From contig JAJYWM010000410.1 of assembly GCA_021791455.1 (NCBI GenBank), forward strand, positions 1 through 7,197: 7,197 bases of DNA, in the 5' to 3' direction. Below, piece by piece: positions 1 to 5,247 of this stretch (its first letter is position 1; every line of letters starts with the position of its first letter). The position numbers and the translations under genes are program-made. Origin of the DNA: a bacterium. Lineage in GTDB: Bacteria; Chloroflexota; Dormibacteria; UBA8260; Bog-877. Under the pieces are notes generated by a model that worked only from the letters and a program-made list of their open reading frames with translations, made no database searches and was not told the DNA's origin.

Positions 1-57
1 GTGGAAGACGGACCCCGCGAGCCCGTAGCCGATGATCGCCACCCCGACGCCGTCCAT
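1..57 (-). CDS. Gfo/Idh/MocA-type oxidoreductase, N-terminus only (partial)
   Basis: Nineteen codons are visible from an ATG at 57, reading MDGVGVAIIGYGLAGSVFH before the window edge. The hydrophobic strand followed by G-Y-G-x-A-G-x-x-F-H is the dinucleotide-binding Rossmann loop at the extreme N-terminus of Gfo/Idh/MocA-family NAD(P)-dependent oxidoreductases, cytoplasmic enzymes that mostly act on sugars, inositols or related alcohols. The substrate cannot be told from this fragment. It lies 61 nt downstream of the peroxiredoxin on the same strand, so co-transcription is possible, but it may have its own promoter. I see no Shine-Dalgarno; on the minus strand a TAGACT hexamer (plus-strand 67-72) ends 9 nt before the ATG. 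The family call rests on one motif, and another Rossmann enzyme is possible. Confidence 0.6.
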   Translation of the reverse strand, partial: MDGVGVAIIGYGLAGSVFH

Positions 58-65
58 CGTCGCGA

Positions 66-87
66 GAGTCTAGGTCCGGACGGACTC
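66..87. promoter_or_regulatory. Inverted repeat between peroxiredoxin and oxidoreductase genes
   Basis: GAGTC (66-70) and GACTC (83-87) are inverted arms enclosing the self-complementary octamer GTCCGGAC (74-81). The repeat overlaps the putative -10 hexamer of the oxidoreductase gene (67-72, minus strand), so it could be an operator. It could also be a weak 3' hairpin of the peroxiredoxin transcript; there is no U-tract. The arms are short, so chance is a real alternative. Confidence 0.25.
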
Positions 88-118
88 AGGGTGCAGTCCG
101 CGTTCACGCACGCCAGGG

Positions 119-805
119 CTACGACGCCGTGATCGACCTCTTGCAGAGGTACCAGTCGACGCACTCGAACCCCTCGGTGCCCTTCCCGAACTCATCCGAG
201 AGGCGCTCTGCGACCAGTTCCATGGTCGTCGGGGCCGGCAGGATGACCTTGTCCCCGGGCCGCCAGTTGGCGGGTGTGGCCACGTGGTTGGCATCGGTCG
301 CCTGCAGGGCGTCGACCAGCCGCACGATCTCGTCCATGTTCCGCCCCGTGGTCAGGGGGTAGTAGATCATGGCGCGCACGATCCCCCGGGGATCGATCAC
401 GAACACGCAGCGCGAAGCCTCGGTGCTGCTCTCACCCGGCATCACCATGCCGTAGGCGGTCGCCACCCGGCGATCGAGGTCGGCGATCACCGGGAAGGGC
501 ACCCTCACGCCGGTCTTCTCCTCGATGTTGCGAAGCCAGGCGATGTGCGAGGTGACGCTGTCGACCGACAGGCCCAGCAATTCGACGTGCCGCCGTTGCA
601 GCTCAGGGTGGATCTCGGCAAAGGCCATGAACTCGGTGGTGCAGACCGGCGTGAAGTCGGCGGGGTGCGAGAAGAGGACCAACCAGGTCCCCTCGAAGTC
701 CGACAGGCGCACCGTCCCCTGCGTGGTCACGGCCTCGAAGTCCGGGGCCGGCTCTCCGAGTCGCGGCAGCCCGCCGCGGTTCGACTGGTCCTCGACAGCG
801 CTCAT
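119..805 (-). CDS. Peroxiredoxin, Prx6/archaeal-type with C-terminal cysteine pair
   Basis: A 228-aa cytoplasmic thiol peroxidase that reduces hydrogen peroxide and organic hydroperoxides. The thioredoxin-fold AhpC/TSA domain spans about residues 14-165. The peroxidatic motif HPADFTPVCTTEF places Thr52, Pro53 and catalytic Cys55, and Arg132 (SRCVFVIDPRG) is the expected active-site arginine. A C-terminal domain follows (about 175-228), as in the Prx6 subfamily. It carries Cys215 and Cys221 in ECVDWYLCK, the six-residue spacing seen in archaeal Prx6-type enzymes where one of these acts as the resolving cysteine. The enzyme is therefore probably a 2-Cys mechanism on a Prx6 scaffold rather than strict 1-Cys; that part is inference. 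The start at 805 is chosen because GGAGGAGGAGG lies 5 nt upstream; the longer reading from 895 would add 30 unconserved Arg/Gly-rich residues. No adjacent redox regulator or reductase is visible. Confidence 0.93.
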   Translation of the reverse strand: MSAVEDQSNRGGLPRLGEPAPDFEAVTTQGTVRLSDFEGTWLVLFSHPADFTPVCTTEFMAFAEIHPELQRRHVELLGLSVDSVTSHIAWLRNIEEKTGVRVPFPVIADLDRRVATAYGMVMPGESSTEASRCVFVIDPRGIVRAMIYYPLTTGRNMDEIVRLVDALQATDANHVATPANWRPGDKVILPAPTTMELVAERLSDEFGKGTEGFECVDWYLCKRSITAS

Positions 806-810
806 CGCAG

Positions 811-821
811 CCTCCTCCTCC
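811..821 (-). promoter_or_regulatory. Strong Shine-Dalgarno of the peroxiredoxin gene
   Basis: On the minus strand the sequence reads GGAGGAGGAGG, then CTGCG, then ATG. This is an extended anti-16S match at good spacing and decides the peroxiredoxin start at 805. It contrasts with the apparent lack of a Shine-Dalgarno before most other genes in this window. Confidence 0.8.
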
Positions 822-930
822 GGCACGGCCCCCGCGACCGAGCGCCGTCCACCGCGTCCATGCTCCGCTCGCGCAGGGCCTCCCACCAGGGCCATTGGTC
901 ACGTCGACCCGGCCGCGGCCGATCCTGAGA

Positions 931-960
931 TTGCGCCGCTCCTTCCGCGTTGACTAGCGT
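931..960 (+). promoter_or_regulatory. Putative promoter of the Asp-box protein gene
   Basis: TTGCGC (931-936), an 18-bp spacer and TAGCGT (955-960) make a plausible -35/-10 pair. The -10 ends 7 nt before the GTG at 968, so transcription would begin at or within a base or two of the start codon, giving a leaderless mRNA. The -35 match is modest; the -10 fits a TANNNT pattern. Confidence 0.4.
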
Positions 961-967
961 TGGGGAG

Positions 968-1861
968 GTGACATCCCGCCGAGGGTCCGGGCGCCGCCGC
1001 CTGCGCGGGCTTCTCCTCGCCAGCGCCCTGAGCTTTCTCGGCCTTCTCGCACCCGCGGCCGGCGCCCGCGCCGCCTCTCCCTGGTGGGAGCTGGCCGCGT
1101 TCCCGGGCAGGGCGGTGACCCGGGTGACCTACTCGGGCGGTCGCGTGGTCGCCGAGGTCGGCGGCACCGCGATGGCACAAACCCCCGGGGGCTTCACCCC
1201 CGTGGCGACCCCGCCCGCCCCCCCACCGCGCGTCACGGTGGGGTCGACGACCTGGTCCATCGATGCCCGGGGCCGCATCCTCGTCTCCGTGGGCGGTGGG
1301 ACCGCGCGCGTCGATGCCGGCAGCCCCCGTCTCGGAGCGGGCGCGCACCTCATCGCCGCCCCCCGGGCGGCCCCCGGCGTCGTGCTCGCGGTCAGCACCT
1401 CCGGGGTGGTGTGGAGCCGGGCGGTCAGCGGCACCTGGTCGGTCTCCCTGCTGCTCCTCCCGCGCACGCTGATCACGGGGACGCCGGCCATCACCTCGCT
1501 GGCCGCCTTCAGCCAGAGCACCCAGAGCGCGGTGGTGTACCTGGGAACCGCCGGCTACGGCACCCTGCTCACGGATGACGGGGGCAGCGATTGGACGCGG
1601 GCCAGCCCGGGGCTGCCCACCGATGTCCTGAGCCTGGCGGCGGACCCCCGCGGGGAGGGCTCGATCTGGGCCGGCACCAGCGGGGGGCTCTACGTCCACC
1701 GCCTTCAGGCGCTCCCGACCATCCCCGCGTACGCCGGGGGAAGCCTCACCGGCAAGTGGCTGCTCACCGCCCTCGTGTGCGCGCTGGTCGCCGCCGCCGC
1801 CGGGGCCGCGCTCACCGTCTGGTCGCGGCGGCGCGGCGTCCCCCCCGCCCCCGGCGCGTAG
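968..1861 (+). CDS. Exported Asp-box (BNR-like) beta-propeller protein with C-terminal membrane anchor
   Basis: From the GTG at 968 the product is 297 aa; an in-frame TTG at 950 would add six residues. The N-terminus is a signal peptide: an arginine-rich n-region (about 4-13), a hydrophobic core (14-28) and a likely ARA-A cleavage site near residue 35. The mature domain is rich in Gly/Thr/Val beta-strands. It contains a good Asp box, T-x-D-x-G-x-x-W, at residues 202-209 (TDDGGSDW), followed by DVLSLAADP and SIWAGTSGGLYV, as in BNR, Ycf48-like and sialidase-like propellers. A transmembrane helix (about 264-285) is followed by RRR and a short tail, predicting an extracytoplasmic domain anchored near its C-terminus. 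No catalytic sialidase residues are seen, so a binding or scaffold role is likelier than an enzyme. Repeats before the Asp box are degenerate. Function is unknown; the topology is better supported than the fold. Confidence 0.8.
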   Translation: MTSRRGSGRRRLRGLLLASALSFLGLLAPAAGARAASPWWELAAFPGRAVTRVTYSGGRVVAEVGGTAMAQTPGGFTPVATPPAPPPRVTVGSTTWSIDARGRILVSVGGGTARVDAGSPRLGAGAHLIAAPRAAPGVVLAVSTSGVVWSRAVSGTWSVSLLLLPRTLITGTPAITSLAAFSQSTQSAVVYLGTAGYGTLLTDDGGSDWTRASPGLPTDVLSLAADPRGEGSIWAGTSGGLYVHRLQALPTIPAYAGGSLTGKWLLTALVCALVAAAAGAALTVWSRRRGVPPAPGA

Positions 1862-1986
1862 CGCGAGCGGGTCGTCAGCGCGTCGTACGGTGGGCTTCGA
1901 CGCCACGCGCGGGCCAGCCCCACCCGTCCTCGGGGCCGGCACCGCTTGCGGGATCAAACACCCTTCGCGCCGAGGAGACGAGCACG

Positions 1987-2052
1987 CTGGACCCAACGCT
2001 CGCCGATGTCATCACGGTCCGCGGCCTGGTCAAGCGCTACGGGCCGGTCAAG
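1987..2052 (+). pseudogene. Remnant of an ABC transporter ATP-binding protein (N-terminus)
   Basis: In this frame the sequence reads DPTLADVITVRGLVKRYGPVK. The segment VITVRGLVKRYGPV is the typical first beta-strand and A-loop tyrosine region of ABC transporter ATPases, where 'KRYG' is normally followed by a D-G-V-S-F type stretch and then the Walker A loop. Here the resemblance stops after VK and no Walker A, Q-loop or signature motif follows. A GAGGAG (1972-1977) lies 9 nt before a CTG at 1987, which may be the decayed original start. The remnant ends where the nested palindrome at 2044-2106 begins. The family call is from motif only. Confidence 0.5.
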
Positions 2053-2106
2053 ACATCCCACGGCCGTAGGCCGTCAAGGGAAAGCCGCCAGGCGGGTCTT
2101 GACCGG
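2044..2106. repeat. Nested palindromic element (possible three-way junction)
   Basis: An 11-bp perfect inverted repeat, CCGGTCAAGAC (2044-2054) and GTCTTGACCGG (2096-2106), encloses two further hairpins. The first is ACGGCC-GTA-GGCCGT (2060-2074). The second is CCGCCAGGCGG (2085-2095), which folds as a 4-bp stem with a 3-nt loop and sits directly against the outer stem. As single strand it would fold into a three-way junction. GTCAAG also recurs in the interior at 2073-2078. It could be a REP or MITE-like repeat, a transcript-end structure, or a recombination scar; no second copy is in this window. Confidence 0.55.
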
Positions 2107-2128
2107 GCAAGGCCTCGCCGCCCAGGCG

Positions 2129-2263
2129 ATGGCCACCGAGGACCCTGCCCTCCCCGATATCGCCGCCCTCCGCGGCGGATGCGACCGCCTGGTGAGCCTG
2201 CTCAGCCGCCGGGCCCAGGCCGAGCAGCGCCGGGCCCGCGACGCCGTCCGCCGGCTGCGCTGA
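2129..2263 (+). CDS. Small ORF of unknown function or C-terminal gene fragment
   Basis: A 44-residue reading from ATG at 2129 begins MATEDPALPDIAALRGG and ends in an Arg/Ala-rich, probably helical tail (SRRAQAEQRRARDAVRRLR). About 41 of its 44 codons end in G or C, as in the real genes here, so it is or was coding. The same frame stays open upstream through the palindrome, with weaker bias from about 2099. No Shine-Dalgarno is evident. It may be the tail of a gene whose front was lost with the ABC ATPase, or a small basic protein. I do not recognise a family. Confidence 0.35.
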   Translation: MATEDPALPDIAALRGGCDRLVSLLSRRAQAEQRRARDAVRRLR

Positions 2264-2399
2264 CCCCTCCCTCAGCCTGCGCGCCTACCGGTCGCCTGCC
2301 CTCTCGGCGACTGCGTCATCCCCTACCGGACCCTCTCTTCCAACGCCCCGGGGTTGCCGAACACACCATCAGCACCAGACGTGTGCCCGCAGGAGCCTC

Positions 2400-2422
2400 C
2401 CGGAGACGGGTAGTCTCTCCGG
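2400..2422. promoter_or_regulatory. Inverted repeat over the hicA promoter (candidate operator)
   Basis: CCGGAGA (2400-2406) and TCTCCGG (2416-2422) are perfect 7-bp inverted arms around a 9-bp centre. The centre and right arm contain TAGTCT (2411-2416), a -10-like hexamer ending 8 nt before the hicA ATG at 2425. No good -35 is seen 16-18 bp upstream. A repeat over the promoter is what autoregulation of a toxin-antitoxin operon would need. There is no Shine-Dalgarno between the hexamer and the ATG, so hicA may be leaderless or nearly so. Confidence 0.45.
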
Positions 2423-2424
2423 CC

Positions 2425-2628
2425 ATGCCGCCGACCGTCCGCGAGGTGATCGCCGAGCTGGAGGCCGCCGGCTGGCGGCAGACCAGCCAGCGGGGCAGCC
2501 ACCGCCAGTTCGAGCACCCCAGCCGGCCGGGCAAGGTGACTGTGGCCGGACGCCCGGGCGACGAGCTGAAGCGCGGTACGCTGGCAAGCATCCGGCGCCA
2601 GGCCGGGCTGGTGAGGCAGCAGCCATGA
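2425..2628 (+). CDS. hicA: HicA family toxin (mRNA interferase)
   Basis: A 67-aa protein with the small double-stranded-RNA-binding-like fold of HicA toxins, which cleave mRNA and arrest translation until neutralised by HicB. Visible hallmarks are the N-terminal helix TVREVIAELEAAGW, the strand with the catalytic histidine in GSHRQF (His26), and the C-terminal block VTVAGRPGDELKRGTLASI followed by RRQAGL, which matches the conserved 'ELKxGTLxSIxKQAGL' end of the family. Length is normal for HicA (55-80 aa). The stop overlaps the hicB start as ATGA (2625-2628), implying translational coupling, with the toxin first as in many hicAB loci. A start at 2425 fits the family N-terminus. Confidence 0.92.
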   Translation: MPPTVREVIAELEAAGWRQTSQRGSHRQFEHPSRPGKVTVAGRPGDELKRGTLASIRRQAGLVRQQP

Positions 2629-2900
2629 CCGACCGCTACGTGATCGTCCTCGAGGGAGATGCGGCGACCAACTACTCGGCCTATGTGCCGGACCTGCCCG
2701 GCTGCGTGGCGACCGGGGCCACCATCGAGGAGACGGTGCGCCTGATCCGCGAGGCCATGGCCCTCCACCTCGCGGCCATGCGCCGCGACGGCGATCCCGT
2801 CCCGGCGCCGACGGTGCGGCTGGGCGATCCCGCGCTGGAGCTGACCGAGGACGCCATCGGGGTCGTCGAGGTCACCGCCGCCGTCGCCCTGGCGGCCTGA
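2625..2900 (+). CDS. hicB: HicB family antitoxin
   Basis: A 91-aa partner of HicA. The N-terminal partial RNase-H-like domain is clear: MTDRYVIVLEG strand, then the family signature YSAYVPDLPGCVATGATIEE (19-38), then a helix with the typical EAMALHLAAMRRDGDPVP segment (about 43-60). In this family that domain covers the HicA active site. After about residue 70 the protein ends in a short acidic and hydrophobic tail. I see no helix-turn-helix or ribbon-helix-helix domain such as longer HicB proteins use for operator binding, so transcriptional autoregulation through HicB alone is uncertain. The ATG overlaps the hicA stop. Confidence 0.92.
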   Translation: MTDRYVIVLEGDAATNYSAYVPDLPGCVATGATIEETVRLIREAMALHLAAMRRDGDPVPAPTVRLGDPALELTEDAIGVVEVTAAVALAA

Positions 2901-3052
2901 GCCTGGCGAGAGCCGACCGAACCCACCGGCGTCACCAGCCGCGTGCCCACAGGACGGCCCAGGAGGCGCGGGAAGGACCGGCCCTAACCTCCGGGACCTG
3001 GCCCCCGCCGCCGTCAGGAGCCGGCCCCGCCAGGCCCGCACACTGACGGCCC

Positions 3053-3232
3053 ATGAGGACCCTGGGCCGGCGCCGTCACCGCCGCGGCGGCATCGCCACG
3101 CTCGTCGTCATCCTCGCCCGCCTGCTCGCCGTCATCGCCGCTCCGGCGACCGCCTATGCGGCCACCTTGGCCGGAAGTCGCGTCAGCGCCTCGACCTTGG
3201 CGGCGCCCCTTCGCACCGGGCCCCCATCCTCC
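3053..3232 (+). pseudogene. Signal-peptide-bearing ORF that loses coding character before an IS end
   Basis: An ORF from ATG 3053 begins with a basic n-region (RTLGRRRHRRGG), a hydrophobic core (IATLVVILARLLAVIAAP) and a possible cleavage site ATAYA-A, like a secreted protein. GC-ending codons dominate for roughly the first 37 codons, then the bias weakens (TTG, GGA, AGT, CTT, CCA), suggesting the authentic sequence stops near 3165. At 3233 the frame enters an insertion-sequence end and then meaningless sequence up to 3373. The gene is probably truncated by mobile-element activity. No family can be assigned, and chance remains possible because no Shine-Dalgarno precedes the ATG. Confidence 0.3.
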
Positions 3233-3262
3233 TTAACCGGAAGTTTGAGAGTCTGGCCGAGT
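3233..3262 (+). repeat. Solo copy of the IS1634-type terminal repeat (30 bp)
   Basis: This 30-bp sequence begins TTAACCGGAAGTTTGAGAGT and ends CCGAGT. It is identical to the left end of the complete element at 3336-3365 and has the same orientation, offset 103 bp. It looks like the terminus of an earlier related element, or a product of end-mediated rearrangement, since no transposase belongs to it. Homology to the complete copies stops at about 3262. Confidence 0.75.
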
Positions 3263-3336
3263 CAGCTCGTCTCACCGGGGAACCGTCCGATCACCTTGAC
3301 CCGCCGGCGAACCTCCTCCACCAGGGACCGCTCCAT
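3262..3336 (-). pseudogene. Remnant of an IS256/Mutator-family transposase (C-terminal region)
   Basis: Read on the minus strand from 3336, this gives 24 codons, MERSLVEEVRRRVKVIGRF then PGETS, followed by a stop at the edge of the solo IS end. 'E(V/I)RRRxxVxGxFP' is characteristic of the C-terminal region of IS256/Mutator DDE transposases, where it is usually followed by a hydrophobic helix that is missing here. The first and last bases touch the two 30-bp IS ends, so the fragment is wholly trapped between them. The assignment is from motif memory and a short match. Confidence 0.5.
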
Positions 3337-3359
3337 TAACCGGAAGTTTGAGAGTCTGG

Positions 3360-3379
3360 CCGAGTTGCGGTGAACTCGG
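3360..3379 (-). terminator. Hairpin downstream of transposase copy 1
   Basis: CCGAGTT (3360-3366) and AACTCGG (3373-3379) form a 7-bp stem with a 6-nt loop, beginning 20 nt past the transposase stop in its direction of transcription. There is no U-run, so it would be an atypical terminator or an RNA-stabilising structure. A weaker interrupted palindrome occupies the aligned site in copy 2 (about 7153-7170). Confidence 0.3.
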
Positions 3380-3399
3380 ACTGCGCTGCGGCGTTCTGA

Positions 3400-5124
3400 C
3401 TACGTGCTCTTGGGGGTGAGCAGGGCCAGGGCGCGGGCCTGCAGCGGGGTGGGGGTGGTGACGATCTCGAAGGCGGCGCTGTCGGGCAGGCCGCGGGGGA
3501 CCACCCGGTTGCGGGCGATGGTCCGGAGGGAGTCGAGCAGGGTGCGGAAGCTGTGCACCGGAGTGCCGTCCTCGAGCTGCTGGGTGGAGGCCTTGCGCAA
3601 TGCCGGGGCAGAACGCTCGGCGGGGGCCACAGGGTCGGCCGCCACCGGGCGCTGCTCATCGCGGAAGAGCAGCGGCGCCCAGGCCCGCTCCAGGTGCCAG
3701 CGCACGTAGTAGGCGAGCATGCAGAGCAGCACGTGGGCCCGCACCCGGTCCTCGCTCCAGTGGTGGATGGGACGCACCTGGATGTCGATGCCCTTCCAGG
3801 TCCGGAAGGCCCGCTCCACCTGGCTGAGCTGCTTGTAGGTGCGCACCACCTGGTCGCTGGCCAGCTGGGCCGCCGTTGCCGAGGTGCGCAGCACGTAGAG
3901 GCCATCCAGCGCCGCCTCGGCGGCGATCGCCTCCGGCTGGCGCTGCACGCGGAGACTGGCCTCGCCGATCTCCACCTGGAAGTGCTTGGCCATCTTGTGC
4001 TTGCCGATCACCTTGCCCACCCGCACCCCGATCGCGCCGGCGCCGCGTAGCCGCCCCGCGGTCACCGCGTCGGTGATCGGCGCCAGCAGCGCCTCGGTGG
4101 CCTGGAGCAGGGCCTCGCGCTTGCGTGCCCGCTCCTCGGCCAGACGCGGGTTGCGGCAGACCACCAGCCGCTCTCCGGGGAAGTCGGGATGGCTGATCTC
4201 CACCAGGCTGCGCTCGTCGAAGAGGCCCAACTGCAGGGTGCCGTCATCCACCAGGGCGCGGATCGCCGGGCTGCGCAGCGCCGAGACCCAGCCGATGCCG
4301 CCGCGCTCCTTGAGCATGTCGATGCGCGCCTGGGTGAGCATGCCCCGGTCGCCCACCAGGACGATGTCATGGAGACCGAAGCGCGCCTTGAGCTTCTCCA
4401 CCTGGGTCGCCACCGTGGCCGGGTCGCCGGTGTTGCCGGGCACCACCTCCACCGCCACCGGCCGTCCCTCCGCATCGGTGATCAGCCCGTACTCGATCTG
4501 CAGGGTGCCCCGCTTGCCGTCGCGGCTGTGGCCGAGCTGGGCCAGCGGGCAGTGGCGCCCCTCGACGTACGACGAGCTCAGGTCGTAGAGGACCAGCCCA
4601 CCCTCCGAGAGGTGGCGCCGGGCCAGCCGCTCCTCGATCTTGGGCTGGCGCTCCAGAAGCCAGTCGAGAGCGGCATAGATCTCATCGACACCAGCGTCCT
4701 CGACCCCAAAGACCGAGCTCAGGGTCGACTCCCCCCAGGAGCGGCTGGTGGCCAGCTTGGAGCGCGGCTCCACCACCCGGGCACAGATCAGGGCGAGCAC
4801 CAGGTCGCGCTGCCGGCAGGGCTGCCGGTCCAGCAGCTCGGCCATGCCCAGCTGACCCATCACCCCCGAGGCGGCGACCACGTGGCCGTGGGGCAGGCTG
4901 CGCCGCACCTCCCAGTCCTCGCTGCCGAGGAACTTCTCGCCCGCCAGGCGCCGCCGGATGATCTCCACCAGGTCGAGCGGCAGATGGGAGAGGTTGGCCA
5001 GGGTCTCGTTCTTGACCTTGCCGCCCTCGCGGTACGAGCGGCGGAGCAGAGGGTACTCGTAGGTCCGCTCCTTGTATTGACGACGTACCCAGGCCACATG
5101 GATGGCCCCGCTCCGTTTTGCCAC
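3400..5124 (-). CDS. IS1634-family DDE transposase, copy 1
   Basis: A 574-aa cut-and-paste type transposase of the IS1634 family, distantly related to IS4. Catalytic residues align with family expectations: Asp181 in LYDLSSSYVEG, Asp259 in VLVGDRGML, and Glu437 in the IS4-like Y-R-E-K signature YKQLSQVERAFRTWK (Tyr430, Glu437, Lys444), followed by DIQVRPIHHW and a hydrophobic helix LLCMLAYYVRW. The GTG at 5124 is chosen because VAKRSG aligns with MPTRSG of copy 2 and because a promoter lies directly upstream; a reading from 5187 would translate that promoter as 21 extra residues. There is no frameshift or internal stop, so it is probably functional. By hand count it differs from copy 2 at about 103 of 570 aligned residues, mostly in the first 90 residues and around 291-300 and 381-425. 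Confidence 0.93.
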   Translation of the reverse strand: MAKRSGAIHVAWVRRQYKERTYEYPLLRRSYREGGKVKNETLANLSHLPLDLVEIIRRRLAGEKFLGSEDWEVRRSLPHGHVVAASGVMGQLGMAELLDRQPCRQRDLVLALICARVVEPRSKLATSRSWGESTLSSVFGVEDAGVDEIYAALDWLLERQPKIEERLARRHLSEGGLVLYDLSSSYVEGRHCPLAQLGHSRDGKRGTLQIEYGLITDAEGRPVAVEVVPGNTGDPATVATQVEKLKARFGLHDIVLVGDRGMLTQARIDMLKERGGIGWVSALRSPAIRALVDDGTLQLGLFDERSLVEISHPDFPGERLVVCRNPRLAEERARKREALLQATEALLAPITDAVTAGRLRGAGAIGVRVGKVIGKHKMAKHFQVEIGEASLRVQRQPEAIAAEAALDGLYVLRTSATAAQLASDQVVRTYKQLSQVERAFRTWKGIDIQVRPIHHWSEDRVRAHVLLCMLAYYVRWHLERAWAPLLFRDEQRPVAADPVAPAERSAPALRKASTQQLEDGTPVHSFRTLLDSLRTIARNRVVPRGLPDSAAFEIVTTPTPLQARALALLTPKST

Positions 5125-5130
5125 ATAGCG

Positions 5131-5159
5131 ATCATACCAGATTACCCTCCCTCTGTCCA
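5131..5159 (-). promoter_or_regulatory. Promoter of transposase copy 1
   Basis: On the minus strand: TGGACA (plus 5154-5159), a 17-bp spacer, TATGAT (plus 5131-5136), 6 nt, then the GTG start. The -35 matches TTGACA at 5 of 6 positions and the -10 matches TATAAT at 5 of 6. The initiation point would fall at or next to the start codon, giving a leaderless transcript. Confidence 0.7.
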
Positions 5160-5247
5160 GCGCTATTATGTCTACATCACCTGCCAACAGCCGGGGCCAA
5201 AGTCCTTGCCCCCGAACGACAACCCCGCCTCAAACGGCCATCAGCCG

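Larger units (their letters stand above)
1862..2424. other. Decayed intergenic stretch upstream of hicAB
   Basis: This 563-bp stretch holds no confident full-length gene. It contains the N-terminal remnant of an ABC ATPase (1987-2052), a nested palindromic element (2044-2106), a small ORF with coding-like composition (2129-2263), and the hicA promoter region (about 2400-2424). I see nothing definite in 1862-1970 or 2264-2399. The impression is of an old deletion scar in a region that collects mobile DNA. Confidence 0.5.

Noticed and set aside
806..895. Peroxiredoxin start extended to 895
   Set aside because: It adds 30 Arg/Gly-rich residues before the family N-terminus and ignores the strong Shine-Dalgarno that serves the ATG at 805.
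806..930. Small minus-strand frame upstream of the peroxiredoxin containing WPWWEALRERS
   Set aside because: No start codon with a ribosome site, it turns into low-complexity Arg at the Shine-Dalgarno, and it has no recognised family.
899..1996. 365-codon minus-strand open frame opposite the Asp-box gene
   Set aside because: Low-complexity Gly/Arg/Ala composition, no recognisable motif, and it is antisense to a gene with a clear signal peptide, Asp box and membrane helix.
1591..2628. 345-codon plus-strand open frame running into hicA
   Set aside because: It overlaps the tail of the Asp-box gene in the wrong frame and crosses the palindrome; only the ABC remnant and the genuine hicA part of the frame look like protein. 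Long open frames are common by chance at this GC content.
3171..3178. Third IS end suggested by TT-gg-CCGGAAGT
   Set aside because: Only eight core bases match and the following TTTGAG is absent; chance is likely.
5125..5187. Transposase copy 1 start extended to 5187
   Set aside because: The extension would translate the -35/-10 promoter, and copy 2 has no counterpart; GTG at 5124 aligns with GTG at 5401.
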